This document shows positions 1 through 10,400 of a DNA stretch of 64,000 nucleotides, piece after piece (the stretch's first letter is position 1; every line of letters starts with the position of its first letter). Origin of the DNA: Pycnococcus provasolii (Eukaryota; Chlorophyta; Pseudoscourfieldiophyceae; Pseudoscourfieldiales; Pycnococcaceae); NCBI GenBank assembly GCA_938743325.2, contig OW568884.1, positions 434,001-498,000 on the forward strand, read 5' to 3'. The notes below the pieces were generated by a model. The model was not told the DNA's origin. It ran no database searches and was given only the letters and a program-made list of their open reading frames with translations. The translations under genes were made by a program, and so were the position numbers.

Positions 1-51
1 AGTCTTATCGAAAAACATAAACACAATAAAGCACCACATCGTGAAAACACA

Positions 52-1818
52 TCAGCTGTTGTTCTCACTGCTGTAGATGTGGCCCATCCTTCGCCGCTTC
101 GTCTCGAGGTACTTCTTATTGAACGGGTTCACAAGTGTAACCATAGGAACGCGGTCGCTCACCTCGATGCCGTAGCCGCTCAGCGCCGTCGTCTTCTCCG
201 GGTTGTTCGTCATCAGGCACACGGACGTCACGCCAAGATTTGCAAGCATCTGTGCACCCGCGCCGTAGTCGCGCGCGTCGGCGGGCAAGCCTTGGTGCAG
301 GTTGGCGTCGACCGTGTCCATGCCCTCGTCCTGGAGCTGGTAAGCCTTGATCTTTGCGCCGAGTCCAATCCCTCGCCCTTCGTGGCCGCGCAGGTAGATC
401 ACAACGCCACGACCAGTCTCTTGCAGACGCTCGAGAGCGAGGTCGAGCTGAGGACCACAGTCACAGCGCAGACTTCCGAAAATGTCGCCCGTCAGGCACT
501 CGCTGTGCACGCGGCAGAGCACGTCCGCGCCATTTTCGCTGGTGATGTCCCCCTTGACGATCGCAACGTGCTCGATGCCGTCGTTTTCGAGGTCGCGGAA
601 CGTGTGGCTGACAAACTCGCCAAACTTCGTGGGCAGGTTGGCGGTAGCGACGTGAGCGATGAGATTAGCGCGCTTGCGCTGGTACCGCACGAGGTCCGCG
701 ATCGTGCACACCTTGAGGTTATTTTCCTTGGCGAACGCGAGAAGTGCGTCGCGCTTCATGCACAGGCCCGTGTCGCGGTCGATGATCTCGCAGATGAGTC
801 CGGCTGCGGAACACTTCGCGAGCTTCGTGAGGTCCACAGCCGCCTCGGTGTGTCCAGGACGCTTCAGCACGCCGCCTCGCCTCGCACGTAGGGGAAGGAT
901 GTGCCCAGGCCTTGCAAAGTCCTCGGGAATGCTGTTGGGGTTCGCGAGTGCTCGCGTCGTGGCTGCGCGGTCCGACGCGGAGATTCCCGTCGTGGTTCCC
1001 TGCCGCAGGTCGACGGTGGTTGTGAACGCCGTGGACATGGACTCGTCGTTCTCCTGCGACGCCACCATGAGCGGCAGTCGCAGCCTGTCGCACTCGTCGG
1101 GGCACATCGCGACGCACGCCAGTCCGCTGGTGTTGTTAACAAGGAATGCCATCTGCTCGGTTGTGCACAGCTCTGCTGCCATGATGAGGTCCCCTTCGTT
1201 CTCCCGGTCCTCGTCGTCGAGCACGACGACGAACCGTCCATCGGCGATTTCGGCGATGCACTCCTCGATGGCGTCAAACCCTTCGGTGGGTTCGTCGAGG
1301 TTCCTCGTCTGGCTGAAAGCCGCCACCTCCTCTTCTTTTGAAGGTGACGTGGAAGGTGAAGACGATGACCCGTTTCCGTTGCTGAGTTCGTTCGTGTCTT
1401 CCTCTGAGGTGGTCTGCTGCGAGGCGGCGGTACGTGCGACCTGTGTTCTGCCGCGTCCTCTGACTGGTGTTGGTGTTGGGGAGGAGGACGTTGATTTCTT
1501 TCCCTTTGCTCCTGCTAATGATGAAGATGACGACGACGAAGATGGTGCGACTAATGAGGAAGAGCCTATAGATAACGAGCCAAACGTCGCTGCTTTTGAA
1601 AGAGCAGCACGAGAAGAAGATGAGAGATTTCCAGAGCGAGAAGAATGACGCCCATGAAATCCTGGGGTTGGTCTTCGCGACGCAGGTGGGGATCGCAGCG
1701 GACCACTGCAGACCCCAGCTGCACCCACAGAAGCCCCTAAAGTGAGACCACCACGCGTACACGACATTCCTGAGGTGGAGAAGGAAGAGAGAGGTCCACT
1801 TAGAGAGAAGAGTGCCAT
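52..1818 (-). CDS. RIBA: Bifunctional riboflavin biosynthesis protein RibBA, plastid-targeted
   Basis: The protein fuses 3,4-dihydroxy-2-butanone 4-phosphate synthase (ribulose 5-phosphate substrate) to GTP cyclohydrolase II, which supply the two precursors of riboflavin. I start it at the ATG at 1816-1818 (588 aa); the open frame continues upstream only through sequence without a good start. Residues 1 to about 170 are Ser/Ala/Arg-rich, as in a chloroplast transit peptide, with an acidic, Ser-rich linker before the enzyme. The RibB domain follows (about 180-380), with DDEDRENEGDL and RPGHTEAAVDL motifs. The RibA domain (about 390-580) has the zinc ligands in SECLTGD and RCDCG and the RGHEGRGIG motif. 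Domain order and length match plant and algal RibBA. It is divergent from UDP-glucose dehydrogenase. The family call is secure; exact transit cleavage is unknown. Confidence 0.95.
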   Translation of the reverse strand: MALFSLSGPLSSFSTSGMSCTRGGLTLGASVGAAGVCSGPLRSPPASRRPTPGFHGRHSSRSGNLSSSSRAALSKAATFGSLSIGSSSLVAPSSSSSSSSLAGAKGKKSTSSSPTPTPVRGRGRTQVARTAASQQTTSEEDTNELSNGNGSSSSPSTSPSKEEEVAAFSQTRNLDEPTEGFDAIEECIAEIADGRFVVVLDDEDRENEGDLIMAAELCTTEQMAFLVNNTSGLACVAMCPDECDRLRLPLMVASQENDESMSTAFTTTVDLRQGTTTGISASDRAATTRALANPNSIPEDFARPGHILPLRARRGGVLKRPGHTEAAVDLTKLAKCSAAGLICEIIDRDTGLCMKRDALLAFAKENNLKVCTIADLVRYQRKRANLIAHVATANLPTKFGEFVSHTFRDLENDGIEHVAIVKGDITSENGADVLCRVHSECLTGDIFGSLRCDCGPQLDLALERLQETGRGVVIYLRGHEGRGIGLGAKIKAYQLQDEGMDTVDANLHQGLPADARDYGAGAQMLANLGVTSVCLMTNNPEKTTALSGYGIEVSDRVPMVTLVNPFNKKYLETKRRRMGHIYSSENNS

Positions 1819-3059
1819 GGTCCGATGTATCACCGTTGAGGAGTGCACTTGGTGTTGAGGATGATTCCGAAGATGAGATGAAGTTGTGGTGAATGCGAGG
1901 AGGAGGGAGGCGGCGTGGCGTGAGGCGAGAACAGCGACCGTATCCAGGGGGGAGGGGGGGGGGCCACGGGGCCACCTCGAATGGCCTGGAGAGCAGTGTG
2001 AGGCTCCCGTTCGCTCTGGAGACTCGGGAGACTCGTGCCCTCGAAGGCTCGAACTCAGAAGCAGAGGTATTCTTACAGGCAGACAGGTGAGAGGAAGTTT
2101 ATAGCAGACAGGGCATCGACGAAGGCTTGCCTTGTTGGGATCCCGATCCCCTTGTTGGTCCCCTTGCAAGAGTGCTTTTCGTTAGTTGTGGCTGTTTCTT
2201 GTGGGTGGATTGGGTTTTGGGTGGGGTTGCCCAAGGGCATACATATTAACGTACATATTACGGCATATTACGTTAAAATATGCCCTTGGGTTGCCGTGGT
2301 TGGTGTGGTTGTGGTAGTGGTTGTTTTGGTCGTTTTTGATGAGAACTGATTGATCATTGATCATGTTGCAATCTTGGCAGGGGAATTGCGATCTACTTTT
2401 TACTTCATGTTGCCTTGTTTTCCACCCACTCAACTCTGGCAGTCTGTCTGGTGTCTGGCATCGGCAAACGCGTCTGACGCCACCCTCAGGCCTCCCTGAC
2501 AAACAACATCAAACTGAACAAAGCCGACTCCCGAGATCGCGATGACAGAACAGACAGCGATGCGGAGAAGCAAAACACAGCAAGCCTCCCGAGTCTCAGC
2601 GAGTTCAAGACAGCAAGAAGCACGAAGCACGAAGCACGAAGCACGAAGAGGAAGGTGCTCCCACTTCCCTCCAGGACCAAGGGTCAAGGGGCAAGACCCG
2701 TGGATAAGCTGAAGGAAGACTCTTTGAACGAATTGCTCGACAATGGGAAAGCTTGAGGAGGGAATGGGGAACCGTCCTAGTATATAATCCCCCCACTAGG
2801 GTAGGCGTGTTCTGTTCCCCGAAAAGAAAAGCGTCCTCCGAACCCCGCGTCCTCGGTCGTGTCCCCGGTCCGAGTTAAAACTCGCCTTCCTTCTAACGCT
2901 CCCACTGGGGCCTTTCCGCGCGATCTTGACAACACCCCATCGGCATCGGCCCCTGTGCTCGTGCTCGTGCTCGTGCGTGAACATTGTTGATATTGTTTGT
3001 GTCATTGTTATTTTTGTCTTCTATCTGATAGATTTAGGTTGTATTAGATAATAAATAGT
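1819..3059. other. Divergent intergenic region between RibBA and UDP-glucose dehydrogenase
   Basis: About 1.2 kb presumably holds both promoters and 5' UTRs. A TATA-like stretch (tatataat) lies near 2781. Four copies of a 9-bp unit, gcacgaaga/gcacgaagc, lie near 2617-2650, and G/T-rich low-complexity DNA lies at 2200-2340. I see no convincing gene or RNA here. Confidence 0.5.
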
Positions 3060-4778
3060 ATGAAGATCGCGTGCATAGGTGCCGGTTACGTCGGTGGACC
3101 GACGATGGCGATGATCGCGTACAAGGTACGATGATTTTGGTGATGTTATTTTGGTGATGATGGTTTGGTTTGGTTTGGTGGTTTTGGGTTTGGTGGGTTT
3201 GGGTTTGGTTGTTTTTTCTTGGTGATTTATTTTGGGTGGTGAGTGAAGTGTCGGTTTCACACAATACAATACAACACCTTCTCACACCTTCCATATCTTA
3301 ACGTCATCATCACACACACACACACACACAAAATGAATACAACAACAACAACAACAACAACAACGTCATAAAACTGTACAACTAAAATAATATGGTGGTA
3401 GTGCCCCGACATCGAGGTGGTTGTACTCGACATCGCTCAAGCACGCATCGACCAGTGGAACAGCGACAAACTGCCCATCTACGAACCGGGACTGGACGAG
3501 ATTGTCTTCGAGGCGCGCGGGCGCAACCTCTTCTTCAGCATCGATGTGGAAAAGCACGTCGGGGAGGCGGACATCATCTTCATCTCCGTCAACACACCTA
3601 CCAAGGTGCGCGGCGTCGGTGCAGGCGCCGCGGCTGATCTCACGTACTGGGAGTCTGCCGCGCGCACCATCGCCAAGGCGTGCACGTCGTCGAAGATCAT
3701 CGTTGAGAAGTCCACGGTCCCTGTCAAGACGGCCGAGGCTGTTGAGAAGGTGCTCGCCAGGAACTGCGTGGATAAGTCCATCCGGTTCGACATCCTGTCG
3801 AATCCCGAGTTCCTTGCCGAAGGTACCGCCATCGACGACCTCAAGAAGCCCGACCGCGTGCTCATCGGCGGACGGGAGACGGAGTCGGGCCTCAAGGCTG
3901 TTGCCACGCTCAAGGCTGTGTACGAGCGGTGGGTGCCGTCGGAGCGCGTCATCACGGCCAACCTGTGGTCCGCCGAGCTGTCCAAGCTCACGGCGAACGC
4001 CTTCCTCGCTCAGCGCATCTCGTCCATCAACGCCATCTCCGCGCTCTGCGAGGCGACGGGAGCAAACGTGAAGCAGGTCAGCTACGCGATCGGAACGGAC
4101 AGCCGCATTGGACCGAAGTTCCTCAACGCGTCCGTGGGATTCGGAGGAAGCTGCTTCCAGAAGGACATCCTTAACCTCGTGTACATCTGCGAATCCGTTG
4201 GACTTAAGGAGGTGGCGGACTACTGGCGCAGCGTCGTCACGATCAACGACTACCAGAAGGACCGCTTCGTCAACCGCATGCTCGAGGCGATGTTCAACAC
4301 CGTGTCCGGCAAGCGATGCGCCATCTTCGGGTTCGCCTTCAAGAAGGACACCGGGGACACGCGCGAGACGCCGGCAATTGACGTGTGCCACAAGCTGATG
4401 GCGGACAAGGCGAAGATTGCGTGCTACGACCCGCAGGTGACGGAGGACCAGATGATCCGCGACCTTTCTCTCGATCCGTACATGTGGGATCACCCCGCTG
4501 GCCAGGTTACGCCGAAGATGACGATGGTGAAACAGCAGTTCACGACATGCAAGACGGCGTACGAGGCTGCGGCGGGTGCGCACTGCATTGCCATCATGAC
4601 GGAGTGGGACGAGTTCAAGACGCTCGACTACCAGAAGCTGTACGACGGCATGGTGAAGCCTGCCTACATCTTCGACGGACGCAACATCGTGGATCCCGTA
4701 AAGCTTCGTGAGATTGGTTTCGTTGTGTACGGCATCGGCCAGCCGCTGGATCCGTTCGTGACGGAGAGCGCGTTTTAA
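3060..4778 (+). CDS. UGD: UDP-glucose 6-dehydrogenase (spliced, two exons)
   Basis: The enzyme oxidises UDP-glucose to UDP-glucuronate with two NAD+, feeding cell-wall and matrix polysaccharide synthesis. Exons are 3060-3125 and 3402-4778, joined in phase 0, giving 480 aa, the usual plant length. Exon 1 encodes only the start of the Rossmann fold (IGAGYVGGPT). Exon 2 begins CPDIEVVVLD and continues through NPEFLAEGTAI, the GFGGSCFQKD active site (catalytic Cys near residue 273) and the C-terminal domain GFAFKKDTGDTRE. Without exon 1 the protein would lack its NAD-binding loop, so splicing is required. A 491-residue open frame lies antisense but is only a codon-bias shadow. Confidence 0.95.
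3126..3401 (+). other. Intron 1 of UDP-glucose dehydrogenase
   Basis: The intron has GT (3126-3127) and AG (3400-3401) ends and is 276 bp. It is rich in simple repeats: G/T-rich near 3160-3215, (CA)n near 3312-3329 and (CAA)n near 3341-3363. Both splice sites are fixed by family-conserved residues on each side. Confidence 0.9.
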
Positions 4779-5189
4779 GGCAGGTACCATAGTATTCTTC
4801 CTTTTTCGAATCTTACTTTTCTTACGAAACGTTTTATACAAAGTAAAAAGACGACACCAAAAATGACATACCCATACCCTACATGTGTGTTGACTGTTGT
4901 ACTTTTTATTAAAAACTTACCCTGCTGCTGAGTTATACACGTATATGCATAGTACTACGTTGGTAGGGCTGTGTGTTGCATTAGGCCGGCTTTTGTGTCG
5001 ACGCCCACCACGGCCGCTGTCGACGTCGACCACTACCAACGCCCACCACGACGACAGCACGACGACACACGAATGTTTTGTTTGGGGGTTTGTGTTTGGG
5101 GGTTTGTGTTTGGGGGTTTGTGATTGGGGGTTTGCTCCCAGCGTTCGTTCTGCCCTTATCCAATTCCCCTTCTCTTTCAAGGCCCGAAG
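4779..5189. other. Intergenic region between UGD and the methyltransferase
   Basis: This contains the UGD 3' region and the upstream region of the next gene, including the G-run repeat at 5084-5130. No additional gene is supported. Confidence 0.5.
5084..5130 (+). repeat. Four-copy 14-bp G-run repeat, potential G-quadruplex
   Basis: Runs of five G start at 5084, 5098, 5112 and 5126, exactly 14 bp apart and separated by 9-nt T/G-rich loops. The array lies 60-106 bp upstream of the methyltransferase ATG on the coding strand. Four equal G5 tracts can form an intramolecular quadruplex, but no function is shown. Confidence 0.8.
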
Positions 5190-6080
5190 ATGTCTCCGCC
5201 GTCGTGCTCCGGCCGTGTTGGTGTTGGTGGTGGTGGTGCTCGTGTTGGTGGTGGTGGTGGTCCTCGAGGGCTGCTTTGTTCTCGTCGTCGTGCTCGCTGG
5301 TGGTGCTCGCCGTACTCGTATGATGTCGGCTCCACGCAGCAGGGTCCCAGGGTGGGCAACGGTGTGGGGTGGGCAAGGGGTCGAGTCGCCGCTGGGGTCG
5401 AGTCGCTGCTTGCGTCCGTCTACGACGCGCCGCCACCGTCTAAGCTGCAGAGACGTAACGACCTGTCCGCGGATGATAAGGCACGCATGCGCGAGACGTC
5501 AGGGCAGGGAGACAAGGCGTGGATTTACGGAGAGCTGACGTACGATGGGGCGTGTGCGTTGCGTGACTCACTGCGTCCGACACGCGACGACGCTTTTGTG
5601 GACCTCGGGTCCGGGTATGGCAGGCTGGTGTTCATGGCACACCTTGACTGGTCTGTTGGTTCGAGTGTAGGTGTCGAGCTAAGCTCATCAAGGCACGAAG
5701 CTGGCACGGGGGCGTTGCACGCGCTGGGCAGCTTGGGTGCGTTAGATGCTTCCAGGGAGGTGAGGCTTGTGCAGGGCGACATGCTCGCGTTGGACGTCTC
5801 GAAAGCGACGTTGGTGTACGTCGCGCTGACGATGTTCGACGACGCGTTCACGCAGCGTATTTTGGATAAGCTATCGTCGGAGGCGCCTCACCTGCGATAC
5901 GTGATAACTACGGAGGATGTGGAGAGGAGATTTGGTAGCCGTTTGCCTGACGGGTGGACGCTCGCGCAGTCGTTGGTAGTTTCTCAGAGCTGGGCAGATG
6001 ACTGTACGTTGAGCATTTACCAAGTTCGTCGACAGTCAGAGCCGGAGCCGGAGCCGAAGTGGATGTCGTATGTATTTTGA
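5190..6080 (+). CDS. DOT1-like class I SAM-dependent methyltransferase
   Basis: A 296-aa protein, taken from the first ATG of the frame. Residues 1 to about 75 are Gly/Arg/Ser-rich, possibly an organelle-targeting or disordered leader. The rest is a class I methyltransferase fold. Motif I is FVDLGSGYGRLVF, which resembles the SAM-binding loop of DOT1-type and related lysine methyltransferases. It is followed by an acidic VGVELS strand and VQGDMLALD. The protein is too short and lacks the other landmarks needed to call it a histone H3K79 enzyme. The substrate is unknown. It converges on SmF. Confidence 0.7.
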   Translation: MSPPSCSGRVGVGGGGARVGGGGGPRGLLCSRRRARWWCSPYSYDVGSTQQGPRVGNGVGWARGRVAAGVESLLASVYDAPPPSKLQRRNDLSADDKARMRETSGQGDKAWIYGELTYDGACALRDSLRPTRDDAFVDLGSGYGRLVFMAHLDWSVGSSVGVELSSSRHEAGTGALHALGSLGALDASREVRLVQGDMLALDVSKATLVYVALTMFDDAFTQRILDKLSSEAPHLRYVITTEDVERRFGSRLPDGWTLAQSLVVSQSWADDCTLSIYQVRRQSEPEPEPKWMSYVF

Positions 6081-6160
6081 TGTTGATGTTGAGAACAAAA
6101 ACAAAAGAGTAATTACACATTTGCATATATTTTTTTTTCCACCAAACATCGTGGTCAAAG

Positions 6161-6418
6161 TCAGTCGGCACCTCGTATGTACAGGACGTTATTGCATCTG
6201 ATGAGTACTTCGCCGAGCGTTCCGGTGGACTGACCGTCAACGAACTCTTCGGTAGACGCGAGCTGCAGGTTCATGTATGCGTCGTACGACACCAAATAGC
6301 CCTTGTACTCGCTTCCCCACTTGAGTCTAACGACGACCATGTTCCCCGTGAGATCTTTTAAGAACGGGCGCGGATTCACGGGGACTTGCACATTGGAGGC
6401 AGCAGCAGCGGTCGCCAT
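6161..6418 (-). CDS. SNRPF: Small nuclear ribonucleoprotein SmF
   Basis: An 85-aa Sm-fold protein, one of the seven core proteins ringing the Sm site of spliceosomal U snRNAs. The Sm1 motif ([32 protein letters not shown]) and Sm2 motif ([12 protein letters not shown]) match SmF closely, including the WG..YKG.L signature that separates SmF from other Sm and LSm proteins. Length equals the usual 80-90 aa. A TGTAA signal lies 44 nt beyond the stop (ttaca at 6113-6117 on the plus strand). It shares a telomere-like promoter region with the divergent small gene at 6816. Confidence 0.95.
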   Translation of the reverse strand: MATAAAASNVQVPVNPRPFLKDLTGNMVVVRLKWGSEYKGYLVSYDAYMNLQLASTEEFVDGQSTGTLGEVLIRCNNVLYIRGAD

Positions 6419-6545
6419 ACCAACGTGTGGGCTAGGATGGGATGGCGGCGGTGGTGGTGGAGAATGACACGCATAAACAGCGGGTTGAATGGGAAAGCTC
6501 GTACTGTACCCTAATAAGGGTAGAGAACAAAAAGCGGGACCGGAA

Positions 6546-6657
6546 CCCTAAACCCTAACCCTAACCCTAACCCTAATCCGAAACCCGAACCCTAACACAA
6601 GAGAACGACAGGGCCTATTAACCCTACCCAAGTTATTCTAACTCTAAAACCCTAACC
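6546..6657. repeat. Telomere-like CCCTAA tract between divergent genes
   Basis: Four perfect to near-perfect CCCTAA units at 6546-6575 are followed by degenerate copies (cccgaaccctaac, aaaaccctaaccc) to 6657. A further cctagggtttt lies near 6726. The tract sits between SmF (minus) and the 79-aa gene (plus), about 130 bp from one start codon and 160 bp from the other. Confidence 0.9.
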
Positions 6658-6815
6658 CGAGAGTGGAACACCCGCGGTGCAAATCCACGGGGCTTATCTC
6701 ACAGTTCGGGTTTTGCATTTTTTCCCCCTAGGGTTTTAGGCGACTCCTTCGTCCCTCGAGGCTCTCTTCCATTTCTGTCTCGCGTCCATTTCTTTCTCAC
6801 GACAGTCCTTGCGTC

Positions 6816-7055
6816 ATGCCGAACAGCGTGCTGTTCAGCACCTTGTGGGGAAGCTCGCTGGGATTCACAACAGTCATGTACGCCAACTGGCTGATGAAAG
6901 TGCCGCTCAGCCGACGCCCGTGGGAACACCTCCTCGCAGCAGGAGTGGGCGCGTACGCATCTCTCTCCTTCGACAGCTGGGCCGATAAGGCGGAGGTGGA
7001 GCTGGAGGAGAAGATTAAAATGAGGGTGGAAGCGAACAAAAATATTAAAGTGTAA
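6816..7055 (+). CDS. Small conserved-looking protein, 79 aa, function unknown
   Basis: I do not recognise this protein. It begins MPNSVLFSTLWGSSLG, then has a moderately hydrophobic stretch, and ends in a charged helix (ADKAEVELEEKIKMRVEANKN). The repeated pattern of small plus aromatic residues could be a short membrane-anchored or mitochondrial subunit. Reasons to accept it are its place beside a telomere-like divergent promoter, a clean ATG and a stop codon embedded in TGTAA (7051-7055), the polyadenylation signal used by neighbouring genes. A small respiratory-complex accessory subunit is possible but unproven. Confidence 0.6.
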   Translation: MPNSVLFSTLWGSSLGFTTVMYANWLMKVPLSRRPWEHLLAAGVGAYASLSFDSWADKAEVELEEKIKMRVEANKNIKV

Positions 7056-7431
7056 AAAGTTCAAACTTATGAAGAAGACACAACAAGGATACAACAGACA
7101 TCACGAACCGCTAATAGCGAAGTGTACGAACATGAACGGGAAAAGGAGCACCCGGTGGTGGCCATGGCCATGGGGGGGATTTTTCCACACAAAACCCCAA
7201 GCTTGAAAACCCGGTGAAAAATAAAATACATGTCCGATTTTGTTTGGTTCGGGGTTGGCGAGCAGGAGAGGTTCCGTAACGTAACAGAGTGTCATGTGAA
7301 GGGAAAAAACGCGCTCGGGCTGGGACCTTTTCTTTACGGCGAGGTCAAATGTGATAATAATGATAATTATATTACGTAACGTAAGTAAGTAGAAACAAGC
7401 TCATGCTGCAGTTCAATTCATTCATGCAACA
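7056..7431. other. Intergenic region with no gene seen
   Basis: This lies between the small gene and IQCH, which converge. It contains an AT-rich stretch with repeated acgtaacgtaa near 7373-7384. Nothing else is supported. Confidence 0.5.
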
Positions 7432-10400
7432 TTAGTCTTCGCTGGTGTCGCCAGAAACACGAGTGCTCAAGTATCTCACCGTGGCTAGCAGTGGAGCAAA
7501 CGTGTTCGGCGCCATCATCTCAGAGCTCGAGCCATCTGATGAACTGGCTAAACTGTGCCTTGACTCCATCTCAAGACTCTCAAGAGCACGCACAGTCAAC
7601 CTTAAGCTCTCACTCACATCTCGTCCAATTGCCAGGACACTTGCACATCCGCTCGCGAAGGTGTCAGGCAGCAGGAACAGGGCACCGGCATTCACGCTCG
7701 GCTCAAACACCACACCATCCATGCGGCACTGCGAAAACATGCGATCCAAATTCGCACCTCTCAATCTCGGATGGAAGCTGATGTCCGTCGTCACGAAGTT
7801 CCGCGTCGAAACCGACTCCACTCCTTGGTTGTCCTCAATCACCGTGTAGTCTCCTTCTGCACTACTCACCGCACCTCGGCACACGTGGTGCAACATTTCG
7901 AAATGGCTCTGCGCTGTTGACATGTGGCACTTGATGTCCACTGCCCACAGCTGCACCTTGCCCTCCATTGTCGTGAGTGCCACAAACTCAACGGAAACAT
8001 GTCCCACGGCACCAGCCTTGAATGCCGCACTTGCAATCGCCTGTGAAGCTTCCACAACGCTCTCGTGGGGAACCACCTGCTGCGGAAATGCGTAGCCAAC
8101 GGCCGAGTAGCTTGGGCAGAAGATCTGCTCGCACGTGCTAAGCAGATCCACACGACCACTTCCGGGATGTACAAACACGTTTGCAACGGGAGATCCCATC
8201 ACGTCGTTCGGAACCGCCTCAATCACACCGCCAACGCGAGCTAAACTGGCCAAGTAACCGGATAGTTTGCCGTGCCGTGACGCGCTCACAACCTCCGTCG
8301 CCGCGTCGAGAGAGCCTGAGATGAGCGGTGCCAGCACATCCACGGCACGCCCGAGCGCCTGCTCCTGAGGCGCGGCGGCACGCTGCAGCGCCAAAATAAC
8401 AGCCTGCGCCTTCTCGGGAAGCTTCGACAAGTCAACGTACGCCAAGCCGTGACCACTCAAGCACGCGTCAAGCTTTAGCAACCACCGCGGCGTGTGAGGG
8501 AATCGCACCATCAGGTCCGCGAGCACGTATCCGAGCTGAGCGCGATCGCTCAGCTGTCGAACGGCTGACGCCGACGTCGACGGCGCACTGTCTCCATCCG
8601 TGGGAGCTGGCGTAGGATCGTCCGTCGCGCGTTCGGAATCCGAAGCAGGCCACCACTCTCTCTCATCCAAAGGACTCAGCGCGACGCCAGGAGCGGTCAT
8701 CGCACCCGCCGTGGAGAAGAGGTGTCTTGCAACACTCTTCTGGTGAAGCACACTTGCCGCTAGCGGATGCGGACCTAGAACGGGAATGTTGAGCATAGTG
8801 CTGAGCCAGATGTCGTCCACATCAGCATGCCAAGGCACAAGCACCGCGGGCTTGTCGCCAATGAACGTCATGATGCGCTTCAGCGCCCGGGGAGAACTCA
8901 GCAACACCGAGGACAGGCTCGCGTGCGCCGGCATGCGGTGGCGATTCTCCGGAACCACCACGCGGTATCTCACGTGCGCACCATCCTCGGGCAGATTGAC
9001 CGCTCCGCTTCCCGTCGTATAGAGCTCGTCCTCCGAGCCGAACTCAAGCAGCTTGTGCATGTAACCCTCCACCGCGTCGCCAAGCTCGCAAGGCGATACG
9101 TAGATCACCTCAACGTTCGGGTCAGTGCAGCGCGCGAGACGGCCGATCTGAGCATTCTGCTTCGCGTGCAAGTCTCCCGCCTCGAATTCGCGGCTCGCGG
9201 CGGTGGAGAAGGATGGAACGTGCACCTCCACGCGCCGCGTCTCGCCGCTCGCCAGCTTCTCCCAGTTTTCGTGCAGATTATTCTGAAGCTCGACGAAGTG
9301 CCGCGCGCGTGCATTTCGCATCGCCGACATCGCCTGCAGGGCGCGGTTGCGCAGCATGAACAGTCTCCACCTCGCCTGGACATGTCGTGCCGCGGCATCC
9401 TTGAGCTGAAGTTCGCGGTAGAATCGCCGCGTTGTCACGCCACGCTGCCGTGCCTGGATTTGTGCGGCTGCCCTCTCACGTGCCTCCTGCTCCGCCATGA
9501 GTTCCTTGCGATGTTCGCTCGTTGACACCAGCGCACGCACCTGCGTGGCATTCGTTACGCACGCGAGCAGCTCGTCCAGGCTAGGTTCGCGCGGGATGTT
9601 CGCCGCAGTCTGGTCGCGGATGTACAGCGCGAGGTCTGCGAGAGACTTGCCGTCGACGACCGCAAGCGGAACTGCGGAGTCGAAGCAAACGTCCGCAAGG
9701 CGCTGAACGAGTGGCACGAGGAAGTCGGTCCAGATGTGCACGTACGCTCGTCGGAACGACTCGTACTCGGGAGTGGACGACAGCACCTTGCCTCTGCGGA
9801 TGAGAAACTCGTGCAGAGAGTGCTGATCCATGAGCTTGTGAAATGCCGACTGCGTCGGTGCCGCAGGAGCGGGTGCCGGCGCGACTGCCGCTTGTTCGTC
9901 GTCGAGAGACGGCGGCTTCTCAGGCCATGCCCACCGGTCGACGGGAGGCGTGGACATGAGCGCGCGCGGCGGCGGCTTCGCCACAGGACCAGCCGTAGCA
10001 GCAGCCTCCGCCGGATTCAGCGCCGGCGTTTTCGTGTCGAACTTGACGTGCGTCAGCGGGAAGCTCCACTTTTCAGTCCTTCCTCCCGCATCCTCGTCCC
10101 AGTCGCGTGTGGATGCCGACGCGGCTGCCGCGGCCATGTATCCGTTGTGTATTGCGGCGCGTCGCGTTCGGAACAGCTCGCCGTCTACCCTGGCTGCGCG
10201 CAGAAAGTCCTCGATCGCCGTTCCTCCGTACGGCAGCAGTCCACGCTGCGCAAGCTCGAGTGCGCCGAGGTCTGCCAAGTCGGCGTCGAGGGGTGGCGGT
10301 TCGTGCTCCGGGTCGTGTCTCAGTTCGTGGCTCGGCACGGCGACGGGCTTCGTCGTCTTGGCCGTCGCGACGGGTCCCTGCGGCTGCGGTCGGAACGTCA

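Noticed and set aside
659-1648. Long plus-strand open frame antisense to RibBA
   Set aside because: Low-complexity Ser/Arg/Asp sequence with no domain; it arises from the reverse complement of the RibBA linker.
3021-3294. Minus-strand Pro/Lys/Thr-rich frames over the UGD intron
   Set aside because: They are translations of the G/T simple repeat in the intron.
3366-4841. A 491-codon open frame antisense to UGD
   Set aside because: It mirrors the codon bias of the GC-rich UGD exon, is full of Arg/Val/Leu with no domain, and UGD on the other strand is unambiguous.
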